Source of the DNA: Rhizobium sp. WSM4643
GTDB lineage: Bacteria > Pseudomonadota > Alphaproteobacteria > Rhizobiales > Rhizobiaceae
Assembly: GCF_025152745.1 (NCBI RefSeq)
Contig: NZ_CP104040.1
Location: 1,426,001 to 1,490,000 of the forward strand
DNA length: 64,000 nucleotides
Direction of reading: 5' to 3'
Made by a program: the position numbers and the translations under genes. The notes below the pieces were generated by a model. That model was not told the DNA's origin. It saw nothing but the letters and a program-made list of their open reading frames with translations, and made no database searches. Below are positions 49,201 through 56,968 of this stretch, in pieces. The stretch's first letter is position 1; each line of letters begins with the position of its first letter.

Positions 49201-49735
49201 GAAGATGCGGGTGCAGACCTTTGCCGAATTTTCCGCCGCCATCAAACAGGGCGCGGCCAATGCGCGCCTTGCCGGTACCGTCATCTCGAAGCAGGAGCGC
49301 AAGACCCGCACCGGCAACAAGATGGGCATCATCGTCTTCTCCGATTCTTCGGGCCAGTTCGAAGCGGTGCTGTTTTCGGAAATGCTGAACCAGTATCGCG
49401 ATGTGCTGGAGTCAGGCAAATCCTTCGTGCTGACCGCGACCGGCGAGGAGCGGCCGGAGGGCATTGGCCTGCGCATCCAGACGATCCAGTCGCTGGAGGA
49501 AAAGTCGCTGCAGATGCAGAAGGCGCTACGCGTTTATGTCCGCGATTCCGGACCGCTGAGAATGGTTGCCGGCCATTTGAACGCCAAGGGCGATGGCCTC
49601 GTCTCCTTCATCGTCATCAAGGAGGAGGGCAAACGCGAGGTGGAAGTGGCGCTACCGGAGAAATACCGCATCACGCCGGAGATCGCCGCCGCCCTTCGCG
49701 CCGCCCCCGGCGTCGTCGACGTCGAGCTTGTCTGA
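46241..49735 (+). CDS. dnaE: DNA polymerase III alpha subunit
   Basis: The 1164-residue replicative polymerase. It opens with a PHP domain (FIHLRVHSAYSLLEGALPLKK), has the catalytic motif PDFDIDFCQDRREEVIRY and ends with helix-hairpin-helix and OB-fold regions (FAEFSAAIKQG, GTVISKQERKTRTGNKMG). Length and opening match the main DnaE1 enzyme, not the shorter damage-inducible DnaE2. ATG 46241 follows AAGG and is preferred over an upstream TTG. Confidence 0.96.
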   Translation: MADTAKGSTGEATGTPGFIHLRVHSAYSLLEGALPLKKILYKATGDSQPAIAITDTNNLFVALEFSQKAMEDGLQPIIGCQVSIDMGDGLETEKRGGQQALVKLPSIVLLAATDAGYERLVDLVSRAYLGGESNQAVHISTSWLEEAGTEGLIALSGALTGPVDVAIKEGHPAQAEARLLTLKRLFGDRLYVELQRHGTYDKRHEQKIIGLAYAHDLPLVATNEAFFPTRDDYDAHDALMAVAHNAIVSDDSRFRLTPDHYLKSRAEMAKLFADLPEALENTIEIARRCSFVLKTRKPILPRFTGATNDAEEAERAEASELRRQAVEGLDMRLATLGMSPGYEEKDYRERLDFELSVIERMRFPGYFLIVADFIKWAKQHDIPVGPGRGSGAGSLVAYALTITDVDPLRFSLLFERFLNPERVSMPDFDIDFCQDRREEVIRYVQAKYGREQVAQIITFGSLQARAALRDVGRVLEMPYGQVDKICKLVPNNPANPTPLSKAIEEEPKLQEEAAKEPVVARLLDIAQKIEGLYRHASTHAAGIVIGDRPLSKLVPMYRDPRSDMPVTQFNMKWVEQAGLVKFDFLGLKTLTVLKVAVDFVAKLGIKVDLAAIPLDDTKTYEMLSRGETVGVFQVESAGMRKALIGMKPDCIEDIIALVALYRPGPMENIPTYNARKHGDEELESIHPMIDHLLKETQGVIVYQEQVMQIAQVLSGYSLGEADLLRRAMGKKIKAEMDQQRERFVVGAVRNGVSKPQADNIFELLAKFANYGFNKSHAAAYAIVSYQTAYMKAHYPVEFLAASMTLDMSNTEKVNDFRQDAKRLGIEVIAPSVQSSFRHFETGDNRIYYALAALKGVGESAVDHIVGVRGDKPFASIEDFCLRIDPRQVNRRVLESLIYAGAFDCFDMDRAQLAAGLDRILGYAQRAQENKLSGQSDIFGSTLTSGPEKISLPPFSPWLPSERLLKEFQVLGFYLTAHPLDSYNSILQKMRVQTFAEFSAAIKQGAANARLAGTVISKQERKTRTGNKMGIIVFSDSSGQFEAVLFSEMLNQYRDVLESGKSFVLTATGEERPEGIGLRIQTIQSLEEKSLQMQKALRVYVRDSGPLRMVAGHLNAKGDGLVSFIVIKEEGKREVEVALPEKYRITPEIAAALRAAPGVVDVELV

Positions 49736-49738
49736 TTA

Positions 49739-49786
49739 ATGCATGTCGCTCGGAAGTGTGCGGCGGTTCCGGGATACGACATGCAT
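49739..49786. repeat. Rhizobial palindromic repeat, copy 3
   Basis: ATGCATGTCG and CGACATGCAT frame an inner CGGAA/TTCCG stem, almost identical to copy 1. It fills the space between the convergent dnaE and L,D-transpeptidase genes. Confidence 0.8.
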
Positions 49787-49808
49787 AAAACAAAGAGCGT
49801 GATGGCCA

Positions 49809-51065
49809 TCACCCGCGGGTGATCGTGATGAAATCCGTGCCTTCGCCGGTCTCTCGGCCGAGGCCGGTATCGGAGATCGTCAGCGTCGAGCCGGGCGCGA
49901 TGAGGGCGTCGATCTTGCGGCGGGTCTCATCGGGGATGGTGATCCGGCTGAGCGAACGGGCGATCGGCTTGCCTGTAATGATCGAGCTTTCCTGATTGGT
50001 GATGCCGAGCCGCTTCATCGTCTCGCGGGAGAGATTGTTCTCGAGCGTTATGCCGAGCCAGTCGGCCGTGCCGGCCTTTTCATCGACCGCATGCAGCGTG
50101 AAGAAATGTGTGCCGAGCGCCAGTCCCGGATCGGCGATCGTCACCGGCGCTTCGAAGACCGGCTTGAAGGCCTGCCGCACCATGATGACGCCGTTCGGCG
50201 GCTCGCCCTTGCCAGCCGCGGCATAGACTTCTCTGAGCAGCGTGTCGGAAACCAGGCTCCTGTCGGCGGCAAATTCCGCCGGCCGCAGCGTCTTGAAGGT
50301 CTTGATCGCCTGCACGGTCGACGGACCGAGCAAGCCGTCCGGATTGCCCGCGGAAAAACCGAGCTGGTTGAGCAGGCTCTGGATGTCGATCACCGTCTCG
50401 CGCAACGTCCGGCGCGTAATCAGCATGCTGATCGGCTCGGACGGCGGCTTGGGTTCGGGCGCTGCAATCGGCTGCACTGCCGGCATCGGCATCGCAGCGG
50501 TATCGTTCATCGCCACCTGCACCGGCTTCTCAGGGCTGTCGGGCATGGAGGGCCGCAGTTCCACATCCGAAAGTAGCGGCATCGCCGCCGGTGCATCCGG
50601 ATCGAAAAGAGTCGGATGATCGATCGGTTGCGGCACCAGTTCACCATCGCTGATAATGACGGGGACACCGGGATCGGTCATCCCATAGAGCATTTTTGCG
50701 AAGGCGCTGGGCATGCGCACGCAGCCATGCGAGGCCGGATAACGCGGCACCGAATTGGATTCGTGCAGCGCGATGCCGGACCAGGTCAGCCTTTGCATGA
50801 ACGGCATCGGCGCCGCCGAATAGAGATTGGATTCGTGATATTTCTGCTTTTCCAGCACCGAGAAGATGCCGCTCGGCGTCGTGTGGCCGTCCTTGCCGGT
50901 CGAGACCTTCGAGGTCGCGACGACCTCGGTGCCGTCATAGAGCACGAGCGACTGCTTGTCCTTCGAGACGAAGATCTGCAGCGTGCGCGCATCCGCGGCA
51001 AGAGCGGGGTGCACGAGTGCGGTGGCCGACAGCAAGCCGAGGCCGAAGACGAGACGCGAGAACAT
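49809..51065 (-). CDS. L,D-transpeptidase with peptidoglycan-binding domain
   Basis: A 418-residue exported enzyme that makes 3-3 cross-links or attaches proteins to peptidoglycan. A signal peptide (FSRLVFGLGLLSATALVHPALAA) leads the protein from ATG 51065. The YkuD domain follows, with nucleophile Cys115 in SHGCVRM. A Pro-rich linker and a peptidoglycan-binding domain 1 (LNQLGFSAGNPDGLLGPSTVQAI) occupy the middle, then a beta-rich C-terminus. A GTG at 51098 would put 11 residues before the signal peptide. L,D-linkages are prominent in Rhizobiales, which grow at the pole. Confidence 0.9.
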   Translation of the reverse strand: MFSRLVFGLGLLSATALVHPALAADARTLQIFVSKDKQSLVLYDGTEVVATSKVSTGKDGHTTPSGIFSVLEKQKYHESNLYSAAPMPFMQRLTWSGIALHESNSVPRYPASHGCVRMPSAFAKMLYGMTDPGVPVIISDGELVPQPIDHPTLFDPDAPAAMPLLSDVELRPSMPDSPEKPVQVAMNDTAAMPMPAVQPIAAPEPKPPSEPISMLITRRTLRETVIDIQSLLNQLGFSAGNPDGLLGPSTVQAIKTFKTLRPAEFAADRSLVSDTLLREVYAAAGKGEPPNGVIMVRQAFKPVFEAPVTIADPGLALGTHFFTLHAVDEKAGTADWLGITLENNLSRETMKRLGITNQESSIITGKPIARSLSRITIPDETRRKIDALIAPGSTLTISDTGLGRETGEGTDFITITRG

Positions 51066-51157
51066 GAGACCCAACCATACGCAATACTTGCCCGGCACAT
51101 TATGAGACGAAGTTTAAGGAAGATTTTATAGGCCGGATCGCCGGCTGCCCTCACGCG

Positions 51158-52450
51158 TTAGTGATCGCGCTTGCCGCTGCCGAAGGTGTAGCCGGTCTCG
51201 ACCGTTTTCTCGCCAAACTTGTCACGCAGCTTGTCCATCGCCGCTTCGGCTGCCGCCCGCCGGCCCGATTGCCGGTCGATGAGATCGGGCGGATCGGCGC
51301 GGGCGGCATCGCCGAGATCGGTGACGCCGATGCCGATCAGGCGGAACTTCGTACCGTCTGTCTCTTTTTCGAGAAGCTCGAGCCCGGTGCGGAAGATCTT
51401 GTCGGCAAGCTGGGTCGGCTCTTCAAGCTTGCGGTTGCGGGTGCGCGATTTGAAATCGGCGCTCTTCAGCTTCAGAACCACGGTCTGGCCGGCAATGCCG
51501 CTTTTCTTCAGCCGCCAGGAGACCTTTTCGGAGAGGTTGCGCAGGATCGGCACCAGATCGTCATAACGCGAGATGTCATCGAAGAAGGTGGTCTCGGACG
51601 ACACGCTCTTGGCGGCATCATTGAGATGCACTTCGCGATCGTCGATGCCGCGCGACAGCCGCGCGAGCCGTTGGCCGATGCTGCCGTAGCGGCGCATCAG
51701 ATCGTTTTCCTCCATCTGCTGCAATTGGCTGATGGTGCGGATGCCGTCCGCCTCCAGCGTTGCCGCAAAGGCCTTGCCGACGCCCCAGATCGTAGTGACG
51801 GGACGCGGCGCCAGGAACTCGACAGCTTCCTCGCGGCCGATGACCGAAAAGCCGCGCGGCTTCTGCAGGTCGGAGGCGACCTTGGCGAGAAATTTGCAAT
51901 AGGAAAGCCCGACCGAAACGGTGATGCCGATCTCCCTTTCGATGCGGCGGGCAAATTTGGCCAGCGTGCGCGCCGGCGGATCGTGATGCAGCCTCTCGGT
52001 GCCGCCGAGTTCCAGGAAGGCCTCGTCGATCGATAGCGGCTGCACCAGCGGCGTCAGATCCTGCATCATGGCGCGCACCTGCCGTCCGACCCGGACATAT
52101 TTCTCCATGTCCGGACGGATGACGATCGCTTGAGGGCATGCCTCCAGCGCCTTGAACATCGGCATGGCCGAACGCACGCCGTGGATGCGGGCGATATAGC
52201 AGGCGGTGGAAACCACACCGCGTTTGCCGCCGCCGATGATGACAGGCTTGTCGGCAAGCTCCGGATTGTCGCGTTTCTCCACCGCGGCGTAGAAGGCGTC
52301 GCAATCGATATGCGCAAGCGTTAATGCGTAGAGTTCGCGATGGCGCACGAGGCGCGGGCTGCCGCAGGAAACGCAACGGCGCGTCTCGCCTTTCTGCTCG
52401 GCAAGGCAGTCGCGACAGAAGCCGGGTGTCTTGTCAGGCGCGGGTATCAT
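51158..52450 (-). CDS. dinB: DNA polymerase IV, zinc-ribbon-containing
   Basis: A 430-residue Y-family polymerase that copies damaged templates. The catalytic signatures are [14 protein letters not shown] and SIDEAFLEL. The helix-hairpin-helix region ([20 protein letters not shown]) and little-finger domain follow. Unlike E. coli DinB it has an N-terminal extension with two CxxC pairs (CRDCLAEQ and RRCVSCGSP), a likely zinc ribbon. A LexA-type box ends five bases before the ATG, and no ribosome site is visible. Confidence 0.94.
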   Translation of the reverse strand: MIPAPDKTPGFCRDCLAEQKGETRRCVSCGSPRLVRHRELYALTLAHIDCDAFYAAVEKRDNPELADKPVIIGGGKRGVVSTACYIARIHGVRSAMPMFKALEACPQAIVIRPDMEKYVRVGRQVRAMMQDLTPLVQPLSIDEAFLELGGTERLHHDPPARTLAKFARRIEREIGITVSVGLSYCKFLAKVASDLQKPRGFSVIGREEAVEFLAPRPVTTIWGVGKAFAATLEADGIRTISQLQQMEENDLMRRYGSIGQRLARLSRGIDDREVHLNDAAKSVSSETTFFDDISRYDDLVPILRNLSEKVSWRLKKSGIAGQTVVLKLKSADFKSRTRNRKLEEPTQLADKIFRTGLELLEKETDGTKFRLIGIGVTDLGDAARADPPDLIDRQSGRRAAAEAAMDKLRDKFGEKTVETGYTFGSGKRDH

Positions 52451-52455
52451 GATGA

Positions 52456-52470
52456 GAACAAAGATTGAAC
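52456..52470. promoter_or_regulatory. LexA-type box before dinB
   Basis: GAAC-AAAGATT-GAAC fits the alphaproteobacterial LexA pattern and sits directly before the dinB start, a gene with a known damage role. This is the best-supported of the three boxes. Confidence 0.75.
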
Positions 52471-52476
52471 GTCGCG

Positions 52477-52505
52477 AGGTTACGCCTTATGCTTCCGAGT
52501 CTCAA
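52477..52505 (-). promoter_or_regulatory. Possible dinB promoter
   Basis: On the reverse strand TTGAGA (52505-52500) and TAACCT (52482-52477) are 17 bases apart. Transcription would begin within the LexA-type box, so repressor binding would block it. Confidence 0.4.
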
Positions 52506-52526
52506 GAGAGGGCGGGAGCTTTGCCT

Positions 52527-53114
52527 TTGGATAACGATCTTCGTTTCGAGCCGGTGACAGCAGAACGCTGGGACGATTTCGAAATCGTGTTCGGGCCGCA
52601 GGGTGCCTTCTATAATTGCTGGTGCGTCGCGCTGCGCCTGCCGCATGCGGTCAGGACGAAGATGGCGGCCGACGAGCGCAAGGCGCATATGCGGGGGAGG
52701 ATCAAGTTGGGTCCGCCGCCTGGTATCCTCGGTTATGCTGACGGCGTGCCGGTCGCCTGGGTGCAGGTCGGGCCGCGCCACGACGTGCCGCAGTTCAATT
52801 CGCCGCGCACCGTCTCGCGACCGCTGGAGGAGGGCGACGCGCATGATCCATCCATCTGGGCCGTCAGTTGCTTCTTCCTGCTGGCCAAGCTACGCGGCAA
52901 GGGAATGAGCCACCGTCTGCTCGCCGGCGCAATCGATCATGCCCGGCGCCAGGGAGCACGGATGCTCGAAGCCTGTCCGATCGATCATGTCAAGCAGTCG
53001 AAATCAGTGACGCTCTGCGTCGGCTCGACCGCAGTTTTCGAAGCCGCCGGTTTCGAGACTGTGGCACGGCGCAAGGACGGCCGTCCGCTCATGCGGCTGG
53101 AACTGCGCGCCTGA
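52527..53114 (+). CDS. GNAT-family N-acetyltransferase
   Basis: An acetyl-CoA-dependent acetyltransferase of about 195 residues. The fold's pyrophosphate loop is LRGKGMSHRLLAGAIDHAR, preceded by the strand SIWAVSCFFLLAK. Substrate unknown. The start is uncertain: TTG at 52527 has GGGAG eight bases ahead; TTG at 52521 and an ATG at 52452 are alternatives, but the latter lies inside the dinB control region. Its end overlaps the convergent HAD gene by 26 bases. Confidence 0.75.
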   Translation: MDNDLRFEPVTAERWDDFEIVFGPQGAFYNCWCVALRLPHAVRTKMAADERKAHMRGRIKLGPPPGILGYADGVPVAWVQVGPRHDVPQFNSPRTVSRPLEEGDAHDPSIWAVSCFFLLAKLRGKGMSHRLLAGAIDHARRQGARMLEACPIDHVKQSKSVTLCVGSTAVFEAAGFETVARRKDGRPLMRLELRA

Positions 53115-53763
53115 CAGTGCCGGAGACAAAATGCGCCTCGATGAGAGCGGCGGCATGCGTCCAATCGCTGGCGCGCGTGATGTCGTCAGCTGCTGCCGGT
53201 GCGAAGCGATGAACGGGCGAGTTCGGAATCAGGTGAATCAGCAGGCAATCGGCGACGTGATCCCTGACGGAATGCAGATTGCGCGCCATATCATCGATGA
53301 AGACGACGGGAAGGGAGCGGCTGGCATGCAATGCGTGAACGATCGGCCCCTTGGGTTGTTCGGTGGCAAGCAGCGGAAAGAGCAGGCCCATCCTGTCGAG
53401 CAGGCGACGGCGCTGGTCTTGGAACCGCGGCGGCATGGCTGTCAGGAAAAGGATATCGGCCTCTTCCGAAAGCCGGTCGAGCGTTTCGACGACGCGGTCG
53501 AGCGGCGTCTGCCACAGTTCTTGGGCCTCGAAGAATTCCTCGATCAGCCGGCTGACCTCTTGATCCTCGATCTCCGCGCCGTCGGCTTGCGAGACGATGT
53601 TGCCGTGAAGCCGGAACGATCGCGGCAGAAACGCGTGGCCCTGGCTCTGAAGGAAAAGCTGGAAGGGACCGATGAACTGCAGCACGACGTCGTCGACGTC
53701 GCAGACGATCAACGGCCGCCCGCCGAGGCGGATATGCGAGATGTCGAATTCCCCGGAGGTCAC
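53089..53763 (-). CDS. HAD-superfamily hydrolase-like protein
   Basis: A 224-residue haloacid dehalogenase-fold protein. Motif I appears as CDVDDVVLQF (DxD), motif II as FLTAMPP (Thr) and motif III as VVFIDDMARN. These fit a phosphatase, substrate unknown. The start is GTG, two bases after the DUF3572 stop (TGACCGTG), so the two genes are co-translated. The 3' end overlaps the acetyltransferase gene. Confidence 0.75.
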   Translation of the reverse strand: MTSGEFDISHIRLGGRPLIVCDVDDVVLQFIGPFQLFLQSQGHAFLPRSFRLHGNIVSQADGAEIEDQEVSRLIEEFFEAQELWQTPLDRVVETLDRLSEEADILFLTAMPPRFQDQRRRLLDRMGLLFPLLATEQPKGPIVHALHASRSLPVVFIDDMARNLHSVRDHVADCLLIHLIPNSPVHRFAPAAADDITRASDWTHAAALIEAHFVSGTVRRAVPAA

Positions 53764-53765
53764 GG

Positions 53766-54074
53766 TCAGTACTCTCCGGAATCGAGGCCCGGCGACGAGA
53801 AATGCTGCCAGGCCGCCGTCACCGTCTCCGGGCTGATCCCGCTCGCCGCGCAGAAGGCCATCGCCGTTGGTTCATGGTTCATCAGGAAATCCATCATGCC
53901 GGCGAGGAATCCCGGATCGTTGACGGCGTTGCGCACCTGGCCGGGCGCCACACCCGTCAGGGCGAGAAAGCGGCCGAACATGTCGGGATCACCGGCAAGC
54001 CAGCCAAGCACGGCGATCGCCGTCTCGTGCGGGTCGGCAGCCTGTTGTTTCGAAGTCTTGAAGTTGCTTTGCAT
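53766..54074 (-). CDS. DUF3572 protein
   Basis: A 102-residue, all-helical protein with the family pattern ETAIAVLGWLAGDPDMFGRFLALTGVAPGQVR and FLMNHEPTAMAFCAASGI. Function is unknown; the family occurs widely in alphaproteobacteria and often next to divK, as here. It is divergent from divK across 132 bases. Confidence 0.88.
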   Translation of the reverse strand: MQSNFKTSKQQAADPHETAIAVLGWLAGDPDMFGRFLALTGVAPGQVRNAVNDPGFLAGMMDFLMNHEPTAMAFCAASGISPETVTAAWQHFSSPGLDSGEY

Positions 54075-54108
54075 TTCGCGGGGTAAGTTACCTTTTCTTC
54101 AACCAAAT

Positions 54109-54130
54109 ACCGGTAGCGTGCGCTATCGGT
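54109..54130. repeat. Near-perfect palindrome before divK
   Basis: ACCGGTAGCG-TG-CGCTATCGGT lies in the divergent divK/DUF3572 region with a single mismatch. It may be an operator; no U-tract follows, so a terminator is unlikely. Confidence 0.4.
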
Positions 54131-54206
54131 TTCACGCAGCTTTTGTCCGCATGTGCCTTTCTCATGGGACGAACCGCTGCGCGAACGGACGTAGGGACAG
54201 CATGCC

Positions 54207-54578
54207 ATGCCCAAACAGGTGATGATTGTAGAAGATAACGAGCTCAACATGAAGCTCTTTCGCGACCTCATCGAGGCGTCCGGCTATACGACGATCCAGA
54301 CCAGAAACGGCATGGAGGCGCTCGATCTGGCGCGCAAGCATCGCCCCGACCTCATCCTTATGGATATTCAGCTTCCCGAGGTCTCAGGCCTCGAAGTTAC
54401 GAAATGGCTGAAGGAAGATGACGAGCTGCACGTGATTCCCGTCATCGCCGTTACGGCTTTCGCGATGAAGGGCGACGAGGAGCGGATCCGCCAGGGCGGC
54501 TGCGAGGCCTATGTTTCCAAGCCGATCTCGGTTCCGAAATTCATCGAGACGATCAAGACCTATCTGGGCGATGCCTGA
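54207..54578 (+). CDS. divK: Cell-cycle response regulator DivK
   Basis: A 123-residue single receiver domain with no output domain. The phospho-acceptor is Asp53 in [10 protein letters not shown], the acidic pair is in VEDN and the conserved Thr and Lys are in [12 protein letters not shown] and YVSKPISV. In Caulobacter, DivK sets cell polarity and controls CtrA through PleC, DivJ and DivL. Eighteen bases separate it from pleD. Confidence 0.97.
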   Translation: MPKQVMIVEDNELNMKLFRDLIEASGYTTIQTRNGMEALDLARKHRPDLILMDIQLPEVSGLEVTKWLKEDDELHVIPVIAVTAFAMKGDEERIRQGGCEAYVSKPISVPKFIETIKTYLGDA

Positions 54579-54596
54579 CGCATCGGAAAGACGCTG

Positions 54597-55970
54597 ATGA
54601 CTGCGCGAATACTGGTGGTTGACGATATTCCGGCCAACGTGAAGCTGCTCGAGGCGCGGCTGCTTGCGGAGTACTTCGACGTGATGACCGCAGCGGACGG
54701 CTACACGGCACTGGCGATCTGCGAGCGCAACCAGGTCGATCTCATCCTGCTCGACATCATGATGCCCGGCATAGACGGTTTCGAGGTCTGCGAACGGCTG
54801 AAGGCCAGCCAGAAGACCGCCCATATTCCAGTCGTCATGGTCACCGCGCTCGACCAGCCGACCGATCGCGTACGGGGCCTGAAGGCCGGCGCCGACGATT
54901 TTCTCACCAAGCCGGTCAACGATCTGCAACTGATCTCCCGGGTGAAGAGCCTGCTGCGGCTGAAGACGTTGAGCGATGAGCTGCGCATCCGCGCCGACAC
55001 CGCCCATACGATGGGTATCGACGACCTGACGCGGGCAGGCGAGGGCCGCGCCGACGAAACCGCTCAAGTCCTGCTCGTCGACGGCCGTGCCAATTCGCAG
55101 GAGCGCATCATCAAGGCGTTGAAGCCCGTCGCCGACGTGCTTGCCCTCTCAGATCCGCAGGCCGCCCTGTTCGAGGCGGCCGAAAGCGCGTTCGATCTCG
55201 TCATTGTCAACGCCAATTTCGATGATTACGATCCGCTTCGCCTCTGCTCGCAGCTGCGCTCGCTGGAGCGCACGCGCTTCCTGCCGATCCTGATCATCAC
55301 CGAGCAGGGCGCTGACGACATGGTCGTGCGCGCACTCGATCTCGGCGTCAACGACTACATCATCCGCCCGGTCGATGCCAACGAACTGGTCGCCCGCAGC
55401 CTGACGCAGATCCGCCGCAAGCGCTATAACGACCGGCTGCGCGCCAGCGTCAAGCAGACGATCGAGCTTGCCGTGACCGATCCGCTGACCGGCCTTTATA
55501 ACCGGCGCTATCTCGACAATCACCTGAACGTGCTCTTCAACCGTTCGATGGCGCGTGGCCGGCCGCTTTCGGTGCTGATCACCGATATCGACCGCTTCAA
55601 GCATGTGAACGACACCTACGGCCATGACGGCGGCGACGAGGTGTTGCGGGAATTTTCAAATCGCGTCCGTTCGACCATCCGCGGTGCCGATCTCGCCTGC
55701 CGCTACGGTGGAGAGGAATTCGTCGTCGTGATGCCCGACACCTCGCCGGAAATTGCCGCCGCCGTCGCCGAGCGCCTGCGCGCGGCGATCGAAGGCGCTC
55801 CCTTCATGCTGAAACACTCCGGGGAAGCGCTGAATGTCACTGCTTCCTTCGGCATCGCCTCGCGTATTGCGTCGGTGCTGACCCCGGGCCAGCTGATGAA
55901 ACAGGCGGATCTGGCGCTTTACGAGGCCAAGAATACCGGCCGCAACCGCGTGGTCGCCGCGGCCGCGTGA
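54597..55970 (+). CDS. pleD: Response regulator diguanylate cyclase PleD
   Basis: A 457-residue protein with two receiver domains and a GGDEF output. The first receiver is intact (LILLDIMMPGIDGFEV, later FLTKPVN), the second is an adaptor lacking a clear phospho-Asp, and the cyclase signature is YGGEEFVVVMP. It makes cyclic di-GMP when phosphorylated and supports the polar development program. Order divK-pleD is as in Caulobacter. Confidence 0.97.
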   Translation: MTARILVVDDIPANVKLLEARLLAEYFDVMTAADGYTALAICERNQVDLILLDIMMPGIDGFEVCERLKASQKTAHIPVVMVTALDQPTDRVRGLKAGADDFLTKPVNDLQLISRVKSLLRLKTLSDELRIRADTAHTMGIDDLTRAGEGRADETAQVLLVDGRANSQERIIKALKPVADVLALSDPQAALFEAAESAFDLVIVNANFDDYDPLRLCSQLRSLERTRFLPILIITEQGADDMVVRALDLGVNDYIIRPVDANELVARSLTQIRRKRYNDRLRASVKQTIELAVTDPLTGLYNRRYLDNHLNVLFNRSMARGRPLSVLITDIDRFKHVNDTYGHDGGDEVLREFSNRVRSTIRGADLACRYGGEEFVVVMPDTSPEIAAAVAERLRAAIEGAPFMLKHSGEALNVTASFGIASRIASVLTPGQLMKQADLALYEAKNTGRNRVVAAAA

Positions 55971-56395
55971 CGAATCACCTGCCGCCATATGTGCCATTTG
56001 CGAGTTTTCCACTGCGGTAAGCGAATTGTTACCGATTTTTAATCTTCGCCTGGGCAATGCGGGGCGAAAATTTCGCAACTCAATAGCCCAAAAATGGACT
56101 CGCCGCGTTGCTGCGGAGATGTGCGACGCGATAGTCTTGCGAGCATCAGGCCGTAGCTCAGAGTGAAATGGAGACTATAAAAAATGCCTGCCGCCGACAG
56201 TGTCAAATAGATTGCGGCGACGTCACCTCACGTAAGGGGAGGGGAGGCGTAAGTTGTTAAGCTATATTGTCGAATTTCTTCGAAGGGCGAGGCGCTACGC
56301 TTCAAGCTCAAGCAGAGCCGATCAATCTTTGTATGTCCCAAATCTGGACTTTTAACCATAGAATCAAGATAAGAAAATTCATCATTAAGAATTTG
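55971..56395. other. Gene-free stretch after pleD
   Basis: These bases are unusually AT-rich from about 56230 to 56430 relative to the rest of the window. I see no gene with a ribosome site. A 60-codon reverse frame starting at 56410 is judged spurious. Confidence 0.5.
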
Positions 56396-56432
56396 TTGAT
56401 TTTCTTTCATTTTTGCGCAAATTATCGGCTCA

Positions 56433-56618
56433 TAAGAGAAGCGCTCCCGTTGAGGAGTTGTCGATACCCCATGATGCTCAGGTCCGCCGCATCTCCTGGG
56501 TCGTGGGGTCGGTCGGCTAGTAGGCAAGTTATAGCGGTTCCTCGTGCCGTTTTGCATGCTGGCCGACCCCCTTTCAAGAAAACGCCGCCACTTCCCGAAG
56601 ATGGAAGGGCGGCGTTTT
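56433..56618 (+). ncRNA. Candidate structured RNA with overlapping hairpins
   Basis: After a TTGATT element (56396-56401) the sequence can form hairpin A (ACCCCATGA 56466-56474 with TCGTGGGGT 56501-56509) or hairpin B (GGGGTCGGTCGGC 56505-56517 with GCTGGCCGACCCC 56558-56570). The two share GGGGT, so they exclude each other. A long terminator hairpin ends the unit: AAAACGCCGCC, bulged A, CTTCC, loop, GGAAG, GGCGGCGTTTT (56579-56618). No coding frame fits. It resembles no RNA family I can name. Confidence 0.4.
56579..56618. terminator. Strong hairpin terminator
   Basis: AAAACGCCGCC (56579-56589) and CTTCC pair with GGAAG and GGCGGCGTTTT (56608-56618), a 16-bp stem with one bulged A and A/T flanks, active in either direction in principle. 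Confidence 0.75.
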
Positions 56619-56662
56619 GTCTGTTTGCGCTATCATTTTTCAAAGACCACAAACCGGAAATA

Positions 56663-56693
56663 AAAAACGCGCACCGAAGGCGCGCGCTTTTTT
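56663..56693 (-). terminator. Terminator of rpmG
   Basis: On the reverse strand CGCGCGCC-TTC-GGTGCGCG is followed by six T, just past the rpmG stop codon. Confidence 0.85.
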
Positions 56694-56709
56694 GAAATCC
56701 GTCAAGTGA

Positions 56710-56877
56710 TTACTTGATCTTGGTTTCCTTGAACTCGACATGCTTCTTTGCAACCGGGTCGTACTTCGTCTTCGTCATCTTGTCCGTCATCGTACGGCTG
56801 TTTTTCGTCGTGACGTAGAAGAAACCGGTGTCGGCTGTCGACAGCAGCTTGATCTTGATTGTTGTAGCCTTGGCCAT
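56710..56877 (-). CDS. rpmG: 50S ribosomal protein L33
   Basis: A 55-residue ribosomal protein opening [26 protein letters not shown] and ending with the basic [12 protein letters not shown]. The zinc-binding cysteines of some L33 forms are absent, so this is the cysteine-less type. The ATG at 56877 has GGCAGGACG upstream; an extension to 56928 is not expected. Own terminator downstream. Confidence 0.97.
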   Translation of the reverse strand: MAKATTIKIKLLSTADTGFFYVTTKNSRTMTDKMTKTKYDPVAKKHVEFKETKIK

Positions 56878-56968
56878 GGTCGTCCTGCCTTTAAGAAAAT
56901 GAAAGCCGTGGAAGCCGGAGGGCTCCACGGCAAATTCTGGCGCGAAACTACGAATCCCGCCTGAAAAG

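Noticed and set aside
56152..56176. tRNA-like D-arm string (GTAGCTCAGAGTG)
   Set aside because: No acceptor, anticodon or T arm can be folded around it.
56228..56410. 60-codon reverse frame in the AT-rich stretch
   Set aside because: No ribosome site ahead of the ATG and no recognisable product. Kept in mind only because the base composition is atypical.
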